A stretch of DNA of 64,000 nucleotides from Bacteroidales bacterium (GCA_022865305.1 JALHSP010000026.1:234808-298807), one strand, 5' to 3'. Numbered from the stretch's first letter, positions 8,877-18,575 are shown. Numbers and translations are program-made. Notes: generated by a model from the letters alone, not told the origin.

Positions 8877-9860
8877 ATGACTGGCAGATTAGTTAAACCT
8901 GTAAATGCCCTGTATGCAGGGCTCACTTATTTAAAAAGTACAGTAACCGGAAAAGCATCTGTCTCCGGGATGCCTCTTTCAATTTCTGCTGAACTGACAA
9001 ATCACTGCAATCTGAATTGTCCCGAATGCCACTCCGGTTCCGGATCAGGATTAATGAAACGAAAACGGGGATATATGGATATGGCACTTTTTGATAAAGT
9101 TGTTACTGAGCTTAAACCCTGGCTTTACAATATCAACCTTTACTTCCAGGGTGAGCCGATGCTCCATCCCCGGTTCTTTTTATTTCTGAAAAAAAGTCAG
9201 GGCATCAGGACCGTTGTCTCAACAAATGGCCAATTCTTATCATTGGAGAACTCGGAAAAACTGGTAAACTCGGGATTACGAAAGCTGATCATATCGCTTG
9301 ACGGCATGGACCGGGATGGTTATTCATCTTACAGGATCAACGGGGATTTTGTGAGAGTGATGGACGGAATAAGTAACGTAGCCAAAGCCAGGGAAAGATA
9401 CTCTTCAAAATTGGATCTCCAAATTCAGTTTCTTGTAAACAGGTATAACGAACATCAGATACCACAGGCAAAAATTTTCGCCCGCGGAATGAAAGCTTCC
9501 CTTAAACTGAAATCCATGCAGATTATTAATAAGGAAGCTGTCGGATCCTGGCTGCCCTCAAAACCGGAATTCAGCAGGTATGAAAAAAAGAACGGGGAAT
9601 ATATTATAAAGAATTTACTTCCCAACCGGTGTGCGCGACTCTGGTTTAATCCTGTCATAACATGGGATGGTAAAGTCCTGCCATGCTGTTTCGATAAAAA
9701 TGCGGATCATATAATGGGAGATCTTAACGAGTATTCATTTTCCGACATATGGAATGGTCCGAAATATGGCATTTTCAGGAAAAACATACTATCGGAGAGG
9801 TATACGACAGAAATATGCAGAAACTGTACATCAGGACTTTATTGGGGGATAAAACATTAA
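8877..9860 (+). CDS. Radical SAM/SPASM domain protein
   Basis: A 327-residue radical SAM enzyme. The [4Fe-4S]-SAM cluster motif CxxxCxxC is in ELTNHCNLNCPECHSG (Cys44, Cys48, Cys51 by hand count). The C-terminal SPASM-like region, which binds auxiliary iron-sulfur clusters, contains GKVLPCCFD and EICRNCTSG. The family includes peptide-modifying maturases, anaerobic sulfatase maturases and sugar or lipid-head-group enzymes; the substrate is not evident. It ends 42 bases before the first penicillin-acylase gene on the same strand, so co-transcription is possible. I saw no precursor-like small peptide in the 149 bases upstream. The ATG at 8877 directly follows an AT-rich leader. Confidence 0.85.
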   Translation: MTGRLVKPVNALYAGLTYLKSTVTGKASVSGMPLSISAELTNHCNLNCPECHSGSGSGLMKRKRGYMDMALFDKVVTELKPWLYNINLYFQGEPMLHPRFFLFLKKSQGIRTVVSTNGQFLSLENSEKLVNSGLRKLIISLDGMDRDGYSSYRINGDFVRVMDGISNVAKARERYSSKLDLQIQFLVNRYNEHQIPQAKIFARGMKASLKLKSMQIINKEAVGSWLPSKPEFSRYEKKNGEYIIKNLLPNRCARLWFNPVITWDGKVLPCCFDKNADHIMGDLNEYSFSDIWNGPKYGIFRKNILSERYTTEICRNCTSGLYWGIKH

Positions 9861-9902
9861 TTTCAGGAATTTCGTAACTTAGCAAAATAATCCTTCCCAA
9901 AG

Positions 9903-12332
9903 ATGAAACCTCCTAAAAGAATTATCTTTTTCCTGCTTTTAATAGGACTATATGTCTCTGTTTCGGGTTTTGTCTCATCTTCGGGTACACGTAAGAAATC
10001 AATACCCCAGTATGAAGGTGAGATTATTATCTCCGGACTGATTGATAAGGTCACAGTATACAGGGATGAGAGGGGCATGCCTCATATTTATGCTGGCAAT
10101 GAACATGATCTGTATCTGGCAGTAGGGTTTATATCAGCCCAGGAAAGGCTCTGGCAGATGGATCTGATCCGGCGCAGTTCAACAGGCCGCCTTTCAGAAA
10201 TATTAGGTGATAAAAAAAATACTTCACCTGAAATAATGGGTAAGTCTTTTTTGCAGGCTGATATGTTTGCAAGGTATCTTCAGATACAGGAAAAGTCGAA
10301 GATTGTCCTGGAGAAAGAAAATCCTGAAATAATAAGTTGCCTGCAGGCTTATGCTGATGGCGTAAATGCTTTTATTAAAACCTCATCTGACAAGCTGCCT
10401 CTCGAATTCAGGATACTCTCATACACTCCAGACCCATGGACACTGGAGGATATGGCCAATATAATAGGATTCATGGGATGGAATCTGACTTCAAGGAATC
10501 TGACCTCTGAGATCTTCAGCTATCAGCTGGTAAAGAAACTGGGTATCGAAAAGGCCTCCAGGTTGCTTCCTGACTGGAAAATACCAACAGAATATGCCTA
10601 TCCTGATTTTGAGATCAGTGAAGAGCTTCTATCCAGCATACAATCATTTGTTTCATCATTTGACCAGGTTGCAGAACTTGGGGTGACTGCATTTTCGGGG
10701 AGTAATAACTGGGCTGTTTCCGGAAACAGGACAGAAACCGGAAAGCCAATCCTTTCAAACGATATGCATCTGACTCTCAGCTCCCCTGGCATATGGATGC
10801 AGATGCACCAGGTGATCCCGGGGAAACTTAACGTTACCGGTGTTCTGATCCCTGGTCAGCCTTTTATTGTAGCTGGCCATAATGAAAGAATTGCATGGGG
10901 GATGACCAACCTTATGGTGGATAATGTGGATCTTTATGCCGAAAAGATAAATCCTGAAAATCATAACCAGTATTTTTTCAACGGAGAATGGAAAGATATG
11001 GCAAGCAAGGATGAAATAATTAATATTAAAAAAAGGAAGCAGGATACACTTACTGTTAAATTCACTCACAGGGGAGCAATTATTTCAGAATTAAAGGATG
11101 TAAAGGATGTTACTTTGAGCATGAGATGGTCAGGGTATGATTATAGCGATGAGATCAGATCAGTGTACTTGCTTAACAGAGCAGCAGGGTGGGAGGATTT
11201 CAGGGAAGGATTGAAAACATTCAGGGCAGTAAGCCAGAATTTTGTTTATGCCGATGTCGATGGTAACATAGGTTTGAATGTTGGAGGTGGTATTGCTATA
11301 AGAAAAGGTGGAGGAATCATGATACAGAATGGAGAAACCGATGAATTTGACTGGAAAGGATATGTTCCTTTTGAGCAGCTTCCTTTCAGCTTCAATCCTG
11401 AAAAAGGGCATGTTTCATCGGCTAATAATAAAGCTGTAAACGATGATTATCCGTACTATATCAGTTATGACTTTGTTGTACCATACAGGATAAACAGGAT
11501 AAGGCAAATGCTTGATGAAAAGGAGGTTTTCGGGATAGAAGATTTTAAACGAATGATAAATGATCAGCATTCCGATCTGGCCGCATTACTGACACCCTAT
11601 ATCCTCAGGCTTAATAACAGAACGGAAGAACTGACTCCTCAGGAAAAGAGTGCACTGGCTGCCCTGACAGGATGGGATTATGATATGAACGCCAGCTTAA
11701 TAGCTCCCACAATATTTGAATTTTTCAGAAATAGTTTCAGAAAAAACCTTCTGGCTGATGATATGGGTGACTTTTTCAGTCAGATATTTTATATGACGGC
11801 AGAATACTATGTGTACCGTATCCTTAAAACCGGATCGGATGACCTGGTAGATAATATTAATACACCTGAAAAAGAAACAATTGATGACATTGTGATGCAA
11901 AGCTTTAAAGAGTGCATTAAATCGCTGATAAAAAAGCAAGGGAAAAATCAGGAAAGATGGAACTGGGGTGATATTCATAAAATTACTATTAAGCATCCTT
12001 TAGGTTCCGTAAAAATACTTAACTGTCTCTATAATCTGAATTCGGATAAATATGGCATAGGGGGAAGTGATCATACTGTCAGTCCTTATTTTTCCTTTGT
12101 TCCGGGATTTAAAGTAGCACACGGGGCATCAGAAAGGCATATATTCAATACTGCTGACTGGGATGAATCATTAACAGTATTACCTGGCGGAGCTTCGGGA
12201 ATGCCGGCAAGCGAGTTTTATCTCTCCCAGGTAGAAACATATCTCAACGGTAATTTTTATAAGGATTATTTTTCATATGATGCAGTTAAATCCTCGGCAA
12301 AATATACCCTGATACTTAAACCGGAAAAATAG
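9903..12332 (+). CDS. Penicillin acylase-family N-terminal nucleophile hydrolase (copy 1)
   Basis: An 809-residue exported amidohydrolase. An N-terminal hydrophobic signal (about 8-24) is followed by the alpha-chain region (VTVYRDERGMPHIYAGNEHDL, AQERLWQMDLIRR). The autocatalytic cleavage site and nucleophile are in AFSGSNNWAVSG, with the nucleophilic Ser near residue 267. The beta chain shows the oxyanion/Asn-containing blocks SNDMHL, GMTNLMVDNVDLY and GGSDHTV, and an ending typical of the family. Members cleave amide bonds of penicillin G, acyl-homoserine lactones or other N-acyl compounds; the natural substrate cannot be read here. The paralogue at 12363-14756 follows after 30 bases. Length and motif set look complete. 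Confidence 0.9.
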   Translation: MKPPKRIIFFLLLIGLYVSVSGFVSSSGTRKKSIPQYEGEIIISGLIDKVTVYRDERGMPHIYAGNEHDLYLAVGFISAQERLWQMDLIRRSSTGRLSEILGDKKNTSPEIMGKSFLQADMFARYLQIQEKSKIVLEKENPEIISCLQAYADGVNAFIKTSSDKLPLEFRILSYTPDPWTLEDMANIIGFMGWNLTSRNLTSEIFSYQLVKKLGIEKASRLLPDWKIPTEYAYPDFEISEELLSSIQSFVSSFDQVAELGVTAFSGSNNWAVSGNRTETGKPILSNDMHLTLSSPGIWMQMHQVIPGKLNVTGVLIPGQPFIVAGHNERIAWGMTNLMVDNVDLYAEKINPENHNQYFFNGEWKDMASKDEIINIKKRKQDTLTVKFTHRGAIISELKDVKDVTLSMRWSGYDYSDEIRSVYLLNRAAGWEDFREGLKTFRAVSQNFVYADVDGNIGLNVGGGIAIRKGGGIMIQNGETDEFDWKGYVPFEQLPFSFNPEKGHVSSANNKAVNDDYPYYISYDFVVPYRINRIRQMLDEKEVFGIEDFKRMINDQHSDLAALLTPYILRLNNRTEELTPQEKSALAALTGWDYDMNASLIAPTIFEFFRNSFRKNLLADDMGDFFSQIFYMTAEYYVYRILKTGSDDLVDNINTPEKETIDDIVMQSFKECIKSLIKKQGKNQERWNWGDIHKITIKHPLGSVKILNCLYNLNSDKYGIGGSDHTVSPYFSFVPGFKVAHGASERHIFNTADWDESLTVLPGGASGMPASEFYLSQVETYLNGNFYKDYFSYDAVKSSAKYTLILKPEK

Positions 12333-12362
12333 TACATTAGAATAAATTAAATTATCGGTCTT

Positions 12363-14756
12363 ATGAAAATAATTAAATCAATTCTGTTTTCACTTTTAGT
12401 GCTTATTGTAATTGCAGTGGTTGCAGGTCTGATACTTGTTACCGGGATTAAACACGGAGCAGTGCCGGAATACGAAGGAGAACTTACTCTTTCAGGACTT
12501 ACAAATGAGGTTACTGTCTACAGAGATGAAAGGGGGATGCCTCATATTTATGCAGAAAATGAGCATGACCTGTATTATGCGGTCGGTTATGTGATGGCAC
12601 AGGAAAGGTTGTGGTTTATGGATCTTATACGGCGTGCCACAACAGGACGGTTGTCTGAAGTTATGGACGAATCGCTTGCAGAGACCGATAAATTCCTCAG
12701 GTGCCTTGAAATGACAGCAAAATCGAAAATGGTATTGAGCAATGAAGATCCTGCTGTTATATCCTACCTGCAGGCATATACTGACGGTGTAAATGCCTAT
12801 ATAGCTGATGCCGGGAAAAAGCTTCCGCCGGAATTCAGGATACTTTCCTACAAACCTGATCCATGGAAACTTGAAGATATTGCCAATATTATCGGATATA
12901 TGGGATGGGATCTTGCAAAGGATAATCTGACACAGGAGATTTTTTATTACAGGCTGGCACAAAAATCAGGGATTGAAAAGGCAACTCAGCTCATTCCTGA
13001 CTGGAATGCAGTTAATTCAGTAGTTTTCCCCGATTATAAAATAAATGATACTTTATTAAAAGAAGCCCAGGCTTTCATTTCATCAATGGATAAACTGAAA
13101 GCACTGGGAGTAGTGTCTTTTTCCGGAAGCAATAACTGGGCTGTTGCAGGCAGGAAAACTGAAACAGGCAAACCGATTTTCTCAAATGACATGCATCTCG
13201 ATTTTGGCTCTCCGGGTATATGGTTTCAAATGCACCAGGTAATCCCCGGAAAGCTTAATGTCACGGGAGTTGCTGTTCCGGGTCAGCCTTTTATCGTCTG
13301 CGGGCATAATGAGAAAATTGCCTGGGGCATGACTAATCTTATGGTTGACGATATTGACCTTTTTGCCGAAAAGATCAATCCTGAAAATGAGAATCAGTAT
13401 TATTTCAATGGCGAATGGAAAGATATGGCAGTGAAAAAAGAAATAATAAAAATAAAAGGAGGGAAGCAGGATTCGGTTATTATTAAATATACTCACAGGG
13501 GACCAATTATCTCGGGATACAGGAATGTAAAGGATGCATCACTGAGCATGAGATGGTCCGGATATGATTCCAGCGATGAACTCAGGACCGTGTGCCTCCT
13601 GAACAGAGCCTCAGGATGGGATGAGTTCCGGTCGGCAATCAATACCTTCAGATCAATAAGTCAGAATTTTGCTTATGCCGATGTTGAAGGTAATATCGGA
13701 TTAAATACCGGTGGGGGTATTCCCATAAGAAAAGGGAATGGATCACTAATCAGGAACGGAGAAACTGAAGAATATGACTGGAAAGAATTCGTTCCGTTTG
13801 AACAGCTGCCCAATAGCTTCAACCCCGAAAAAGGATATGTTTCTTCAGCCAATAATAAAACAGTAGCCGAAGGGTATCCATATTATATAAGTTCAAACTT
13901 TGCTCTCCCTTACAGGATAAGCAGGATCAGGCAGATGCTTGAAGAAAAAGAAATTTTCTCCCTTGAGGACTTTAAAAGGATGATAACTGACCAGCATTCT
14001 GATTATGCTGCTTTGATGACGCCCTTCATACTGAGGCTGAATGACAGAAAAGATAAGCTTACTTCAGCTGAAACCGATGCACTGAACACTCTTAACGGGT
14101 GGGACTATGATATGAATGCAGATCTTGTTGCACCTTCAGTCTTTGAATTCTTCAGGATAAGTTTCATCAGGAATATACTCTCTGATGAACTGCAGGAACT
14201 TTTCGACAATTTGATTTCTGTATCAAAAGATTACTATATATACAGAATCCTTAAAACAGGACCGGATGAATGGGTTGATGACATCAACAGTCCGGAGAAG
14301 GAGACTCTTGATGATATAATTCTGAAGAGTTTTAAGGATTGTGTTGCATCAATTACCGCCCGGTTCGGAGAAGACCAGTCAAAGTGGAAATGGGGCAATA
14401 TTCATAAGATCACCATCAGCCATCCTTTGGGATCAGTGAAGCTACTTGACAGGGTATTTGGGTTTAACTCGGATGAGTATCCTGTCGGAGGAAGTGATCA
14501 TACCGTTTGCCCTTACTCTTTCGATCCCGGGTTTATTATAAACAACGGAGCTTCCGAGAGGCATATCTTTAATACGGCAGACTGGGATGAGTCATATACT
14601 GTTATTCCTACCGGGGCCTCAGGGATTCCTGCAAGCGAATTTTATCTGTCGCAGATGAAAACATATATTGAAGGGAAATTTTATAAGGATGCTTTTACAG
14701 ATGGTGCTGTGAAAGCAGCAGCGAAGTACACTTTGAAGCTAATGCCGGGGAAATAG
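12363..14756 (+). CDS. Penicillin acylase-family N-terminal nucleophile hydrolase (copy 2)
   Basis: A 797-residue tandem paralogue of the preceding gene. Long stretches are shared, including VTVYRDERGMPHIYA, FSGSNNWAV (nucleophile Ser near residue 256), GMTNLMVDDIDLFAEK and the C-terminal ASEFYLSQ block. The N-terminus is a longer hydrophobic helix (SILFSLLVLIVIAVVAGLILV) that may stay as a membrane anchor rather than be cleaved. The catalytic set is intact, so the duplication has probably diverged in substrate or location rather than decayed. It shares the operon with copy 1, and possibly with the radical SAM gene upstream. Acyl-homoserine lactone acylase or a lipopeptide amidase are alternative specific functions. 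Confidence 0.9.
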   Translation: MKIIKSILFSLLVLIVIAVVAGLILVTGIKHGAVPEYEGELTLSGLTNEVTVYRDERGMPHIYAENEHDLYYAVGYVMAQERLWFMDLIRRATTGRLSEVMDESLAETDKFLRCLEMTAKSKMVLSNEDPAVISYLQAYTDGVNAYIADAGKKLPPEFRILSYKPDPWKLEDIANIIGYMGWDLAKDNLTQEIFYYRLAQKSGIEKATQLIPDWNAVNSVVFPDYKINDTLLKEAQAFISSMDKLKALGVVSFSGSNNWAVAGRKTETGKPIFSNDMHLDFGSPGIWFQMHQVIPGKLNVTGVAVPGQPFIVCGHNEKIAWGMTNLMVDDIDLFAEKINPENENQYYFNGEWKDMAVKKEIIKIKGGKQDSVIIKYTHRGPIISGYRNVKDASLSMRWSGYDSSDELRTVCLLNRASGWDEFRSAINTFRSISQNFAYADVEGNIGLNTGGGIPIRKGNGSLIRNGETEEYDWKEFVPFEQLPNSFNPEKGYVSSANNKTVAEGYPYYISSNFALPYRISRIRQMLEEKEIFSLEDFKRMITDQHSDYAALMTPFILRLNDRKDKLTSAETDALNTLNGWDYDMNADLVAPSVFEFFRISFIRNILSDELQELFDNLISVSKDYYIYRILKTGPDEWVDDINSPEKETLDDIILKSFKDCVASITARFGEDQSKWKWGNIHKITISHPLGSVKLLDRVFGFNSDEYPVGGSDHTVCPYSFDPGFIINNGASERHIFNTADWDESYTVIPTGASGIPASEFYLSQMKTYIEGKFYKDAFTDGAVKAAAKYTLKLMPGK

Positions 14757-14825
14757 GACCTCACCCCGGCCCTCTCGAACAAGATCGGGACAGGCTCTTC
14801 CCTTGAGTACATGGTATTCTGCTTC

Positions 14826-15389
14826 CTAAACCGTCATTACATCCTTTTCTTTCATCGCCATCACTTTATCGACCTTAGTGTTGAAATCACTGGTCATCTC
14901 CTGGACTTTTTCGACGGCATCTTTTTCCATATCTTCAGGCAAACCATCCTTGAGCAATTGTTTAAGCTCATCGTTTGCGAATTTACGTGCATTCCGTACG
15001 CTGATCTTTGCTGTCTCACCCTCATTGCGCACCTGTTTGACAAGCTGATGCCTTCTTTCTTCTGTAAGGGGAGGGATATTTATCCGGATAACCTCACCGT
15101 TGTTAACAGGAGTAAGCCCGATATTTGCTGCCATTATTGCCTTTTCAATAGTGCCGAGCATGGTTTTTTCCCACGGTTGTATCATTATTGTCTTAGGATC
15201 AGGAGTGTTTATATTTGAAACCTGTGAAAGCGGCGAGTTGACTCCGTAATAGTCAACTGTTATTCCGTCAAGAAGGGCAGGTGTAGCTCTGCCGGCGCGG
15301 AGCCTGGCAAGCTCGTGTTCGAGATGATCAAGGGCTTTTGCCATTCTGTCCCTTGTCTCTTCTATTATCAGGTCAACTTCCTCATTCAT
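14826..15389 (-). CDS. frr: Ribosome recycling factor
   Basis: 187 residues, the standard length. With EF-G it splits post-termination ribosomes. Recognised from LEHELARLRAGRATPALLDGITVDYYG, INIPPLTEERRHQLVKQVR and the helical C-terminus ending DKVMAMKEKDVMTV. It lies downstream of pyrH on the minus strand with a gap of about 108 bases, the usual pyrH-frr order. A TATTTTTG box at 15462-15469 suggests it can also be transcribed alone. The 69 bases beyond its stop contain only a fragment of the repeat described at 176-293. Confidence 0.97.
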   Translation of the reverse strand: MNEEVDLIIEETRDRMAKALDHLEHELARLRAGRATPALLDGITVDYYGVNSPLSQVSNINTPDPKTIMIQPWEKTMLGTIEKAIMAANIGLTPVNNGEVIRINIPPLTEERRHQLVKQVRNEGETAKISVRNARKFANDELKQLLKDGLPEDMEKDAVEKVQEMTSDFNTKVDKVMAMKEKDVMTV

Positions 15390-15461
15390 ATGGAGCAGTT
15401 TTACTGGATTAACAATCTGTTTTTCTTCAATAAATCATTTAATTAAAAACCCAAAGTATAG

Positions 15462-15469
15462 CAAAAATA
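15462..15469 (-). promoter_or_regulatory. Candidate -7 box for frr
   Basis: Minus-strand TATTTTTG matches TAnnTTTG and lies about 73 bases before the frr ATG, in an AT-rich gap between pyrH and frr. No convincing TTTG -33 element was found. Confidence 0.35.
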
Positions 15470-15497
15470 ATAAAATAGCCGGAAATGTAATTTTCTT

Positions 15498-16205
15498 TTA
15501 ACCACAAATAAGAGTTCCTGTTTCGGATCCATTAACCAGATTCATAAGGTTGCCGGGCTTATTCATATTAAAAACCACTATTGGCATTTTATTATCCCTG
15601 CACATGGTAAAGGCTGTCGAATCCATAACTTTCAGCCTGCGATTTATCACTTCCTCAAATGAAATTCTGTCAAATTTCTTTGCTTCAGGATCCTTTTCCG
15701 GATCGGATGTATAAACTCCGTCAACCCTGGTACCTTTAAGCAGGACATCTGCTCCAATCTCAACAGCCCTTAGAGCGGAAGCAGTATCTGTTGTAAAGAA
15801 AGGATTGCCGGTTCCTCCTGAAAGTATGCAAACTGCACCGTTTTTCATCTCTTCAACAACTTTATCCCTGTTATAAAGTTCTCCGACAGGTTCCATCCTT
15901 ATCGAAGTAAAAACAGTTGCTTTTCCGCCGTGTTTTTTAATGGCACTTTCCAGGGCAAGACTGTTTATAACAGTTGCAAGCATTCCCATCTGATCGCCTT
16001 TTAACCTGTCATATCCCGATTCAGTGCCGCTTAAACCGCGGAAAATATTTCCTCCTCCGATCACCACTGCCACCTCACAACCTTCTTTTGTAATCCCGAT
16101 AATCTGATCTGCATATTCTTCAAGCACTTTTTCGCTGATCCCATGGTTCCCTTTCCCGGCCAGCGACTCGCCGCTGAGCTTCAATAATATCCTTGAATAT
16201 TTCAT
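15498..16205 (-). CDS. pyrH: UMP kinase
   Basis: 235 residues, normal for bacterial hexameric UMP kinase (amino-acid-kinase fold), which converts UMP to UDP with ATP in pyrimidine synthesis. Recognised from YSRILLKLSGESLAG at the N-terminus, VVIGGGNIFRG, DQMGMLATVINSLALE, the GGTGNPFFTTDTASALRA block and the C-terminal MDSTAFTMCRDNKMPIVVFNM. It lies between tsf and frr on the minus strand; the terminator at 16252-16281 separates it from tsf, so it should have its own promoter in 16206-16250, though none was assignable. Confidence 0.97.
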   Translation of the reverse strand: MKYSRILLKLSGESLAGKGNHGISEKVLEEYADQIIGITKEGCEVAVVIGGGNIFRGLSGTESGYDRLKGDQMGMLATVINSLALESAIKKHGGKATVFTSIRMEPVGELYNRDKVVEEMKNGAVCILSGGTGNPFFTTDTASALRAVEIGADVLLKGTRVDGVYTSDPEKDPEAKKFDRISFEEVINRRLKVMDSTAFTMCRDNKMPIVVFNMNKPGNLMNLVNGSETGTLICG

Positions 16206-16251
16206 AATTATCTTTTCTTTATTGTAAAGATAGGATAATAAAGAAATTATT

Positions 16252-16281
16252 AAAAAGAAAAATGGCGCCGGGAAGCGCCAT
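16252..16281 (-). terminator. Rho-independent terminator after tsf
   Basis: On the minus strand ATGGCGC (16281-16275), a six-base loop, and GCGCCAT (16268-16262) form a perfect 7-bp stem followed at once by the T-rich run TTTTTCTTTTTAAT. It lies 27 bases past the tsf stop and closes the rplM-rpsI-rpsB-tsf block. Confidence 0.85.
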
Positions 16282-16307
16282 ATGAGTATCGAATTATGAA
16301 CTTACGT

Positions 16308-17138
16308 TTACAGATTAAGTGTAAATCTTTTGAAGGCTGTTACTTTAAGATCTTTATCAGCAGACTTTAAATATTGTCCGATAGTTACTTTTTTGTCTTT
16401 TATGAATTCCTGATTGAGCAGAGTGCTCTCTTTAAAAAATTTACCCAGCTTACCCTGAGCGATTTTTTCGAGCATTTCTTCAGGTTTACCATCACGTCTT
16501 GCCTGTTCTTTACCGATCTCTAATTCCTGTGTAATAATTGCCGGAGGTACATCATCCTTATCAACAGACACTGGATTCATTGCAGCGACCTGCATTGCTA
16601 CATCCTTATATACCTGCACATTAAGACCTGCTTTCGTAAATCCAACAAGAGTGGAAAGTCTGTTACCCGGATGAATATATGCCTGAACATGGGCAGCCTC
16701 AACTTTTTCAAAATATGAAAGCTGAAGCTTTTCACCTATTATACCTATGTATTCAATCACCTTATCTCCAACTTTAGTTCCATCCAGAGGAAGTGATTTA
16801 AGAGCTTCGAGATCGGATGGATTTTTTGCAAGAGCAGCATCGAGTATTTTGTTCGCCAGGCCAATAAAATCTGCATTTTTAGCGACAAAGTCAGTTTCAC
16901 TGTTAAGAACAATCATCATACCAAGTTTTCCGTTGGGTGTTACTTTTGATAACACAACTCCTTCAGAAGCCTCTTTATCGGCGCGTTTGTTGGCAACAGC
17001 CTGTCCTTTTTTACGGATTATTTCGATTGCTTTTTCAAAATTACCACCTGATTCTTCCAGAGCCTTTTTGCAATCCATCATACCGGCTAAAGTCACTCTT
17101 CTCAGTTTTGCAACATCTGCAGCACTTATTGTAGCCAT
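16308..17138 (-). CDS. tsf: Elongation factor Ts
   Basis: Guanine nucleotide exchange factor for EF-Tu. Recognised from ATISAADVAKLRRVTLAGMM, DCKKALEESGGNFEKAIEII and the core block MMIVLNSETDFVAKNADF. The ATG at 17138 (MATISAADV) gives 276 residues and matches the family start; an upstream in-frame ATG at 17159 would add seven residues and is less likely. It follows rpsB by 27 bases in the usual rpsB-tsf order and is followed by a strong terminator. Confidence 0.97.
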   Translation of the reverse strand: MATISAADVAKLRRVTLAGMMDCKKALEESGGNFEKAIEIIRKKGQAVANKRADKEASEGVVLSKVTPNGKLGMMIVLNSETDFVAKNADFIGLANKILDAALAKNPSDLEALKSLPLDGTKVGDKVIEYIGIIGEKLQLSYFEKVEAAHVQAYIHPGNRLSTLVGFTKAGLNVQVYKDVAMQVAAMNPVSVDKDDVPPAIITQELEIGKEQARRDGKPEEMLEKIAQGKLGKFFKESTLLNQEFIKDKKVTIGQYLKSADKDLKVTAFKRFTLNL

Positions 17139-17165
17139 TTTACTTCTGTTTTTAAACAATAATTA

Positions 17166-18065
17166 CTATAATTCTTCTTCAGTCTCACCAGCAATTTTAA
17201 CAATATCTTCCTCTTCTGACTTGGCTGCAGCCGTTTCATTATCATCAGTTTCAACTTCTTCCTCTTCCTCTTCGTCTTCAACGATAGCTTCAATTATTGC
17301 CGCTGGGATATCTTTTGTCTCAAGCTCTTTTCTTATAAATTTCTTGTCCTTCTGTCCCGGTTCCTTGTCTTTCTCCATTTTCCTCTCATTTAGGCCTTCC
17401 TCAATAGCCTGGCATAATATGTCTGTAATCAGTGAAATAGACTTGGATGCGTCATCATTGGCCGGAATCGGGAATTCTATATCGGAAGGATCTGAATTTG
17501 TGTCAACCATCGCGAAAACAGGTATTCCCAGTCGTTTTGCTTCCCTGACAGCGATATGTTCCTTGCACACATCAACTACAAACAGGGCAGAAGGGAGTCT
17601 TGTAAGATCAATTATACTGCCAAGGTTTTTCTCAAGTTTAGCTCTTTGTCTTGTGACCTGGAGTCTTTCACGTTTTGAGAGATTCATAAATGTACCGTCG
17701 GTAGCCATTTTATCGATGGACCCCATTTTCTTAACAGCTTTACGGATTGTCGGGAAATTGGTAAGCATACCTCCCGGCCAGCGTTCAGTAACATAAGGCA
17801 TGTTGACCTTTTTAACTTTTTCGGCAACAATCTCTTTGGCCTGTTTCTTCGTGGCAACAAATAATACTTTTTTCCCCGATCTGGCAATATGCTTCATTGC
17901 AGAGGCAGCTTCATCGAGTTTTACGATAGTCTTTTCAAGATCGATGATATGAATGCCATTGCGCTCCATAAAAATATAAGGAGCCATTGCGGGATTCCAT
18001 TTTCTTTTAAGGTGTCCGAAATGAACACCGGCATCTAATAATTCTTTGAAATTTGTTCTGGGCAT
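17166..18065 (-). CDS. rpsB: 30S ribosomal protein S2
   Basis: 299 residues. The S2 core is clear from LLDAGVHFGHLKRKWNPAMAP, the WPGGMLTNFPTIRKAV block and the FVVDVCKEHIAVREAKRLGIP/FAMVDTNSDP region. After the core (about residue 235) there is a C-terminal extension of some 60 residues that turns strongly acidic (runs of E and D, for example VEDEEEEEEVETDD). This makes it longer than the roughly 240-residue E. coli protein. It lies between rpsI (114-base gap) and tsf. Confidence 0.97.
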   Translation of the reverse strand: MPRTNFKELLDAGVHFGHLKRKWNPAMAPYIFMERNGIHIIDLEKTIVKLDEAASAMKHIARSGKKVLFVATKKQAKEIVAEKVKKVNMPYVTERWPGGMLTNFPTIRKAVKKMGSIDKMATDGTFMNLSKRERLQVTRQRAKLEKNLGSIIDLTRLPSALFVVDVCKEHIAVREAKRLGIPVFAMVDTNSDPSDIEFPIPANDDASKSISLITDILCQAIEEGLNERKMEKDKEPGQKDKKFIRKELETKDIPAAIIEAIVEDEEEEEEVETDDNETAAAKSEEEDIVKIAGETEEEL

Positions 18066-18098
18066 TTTTATTATTTTAAGTTTACATTCTGTACAACC

Positions 18099-18137
18099 AA
18101 TTGCAGAGTAGTCCGTCTAGAGGGAGTCTTTGCAATT
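18099..18137. other. Inverted repeat in the rpsI-rpsB gap (possible leader structure)
   Basis: AATTGCA (18099-18105) and TGCAATT (18131-18137) are exact inverted repeats separated by 25 bases that contain TCTAGA. They lie in the 114-base gap ahead of rpsB on the minus strand, where an autoregulatory r-protein leader or an internal terminator could sit. No T-run follows, so a terminator is unlikely. The structure was judged by eye only. Confidence 0.3.
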
Positions 18138-18179
18138 TAGATACTAAACTTGCATCTCTATTTTCTTGTTTATAAGTTC

Positions 18180-18566
18180 CTAACGTTTACTGAACTGGAA
18201 TCTCTTGCGTGCTTTGGGTCTGCCGGGCTTTTTTCTTTCAACTTCACGGGAATCACGTGTAAGAAAGCCATTTGCCTTAAGTGCCTTCTTGTTTTCTTCA
18301 TCAATCTTAACTAACGCCCTGGTGATGCCTAAACGAAGAGCTTCTGCCTGCCCTTTAGCACCTCCGCCAGCAATATTCACAAGGATATCATATTTTTCAG
18401 CAACATTTAAAAGAAGCAGCGGCTGGGTCACAACATAATGAAGAGTTTCAGCACCGAAATATTCTTTATAATCCCTGCCATTAACAGTAATTTTACCTTT
18501 GCCATCACTTAAATATACTCTGGCAACAGCTGCCTTTCTTCTTCCAATAGCATTGATTGCTTCCAT
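18180..18566 (-). CDS. rpsI: 30S ribosomal protein S9
   Basis: 128 residues, normal for S9. Recognised from AIGRRKAAVARVYLSDGKGK, the NIAGGGAKGQAEALRLGITR block and the basic C-terminus ending KARKRFQFSKR, whose terminal Lys-Arg reaches the ribosomal P site. It follows rplM by 9 bases in the universal L13-S9 operon. Confidence 0.97.
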   Translation of the reverse strand: MEAINAIGRRKAAVARVYLSDGKGKITVNGRDYKEYFGAETLHYVVTQPLLLLNVAEKYDILVNIAGGGAKGQAEALRLGITRALVKIDEENKKALKANGFLTRDSREVERKKPGRPKARKRFQFSKR

Positions 18567-18575
18567 ATCTGTTCT

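Noticed and set aside
16747..17796. Plus-strand 349-residue open frame opposite tsf and rpsB.
   Set aside because: Serine-rich antisense frame of two conserved genes with no recognisable motif.
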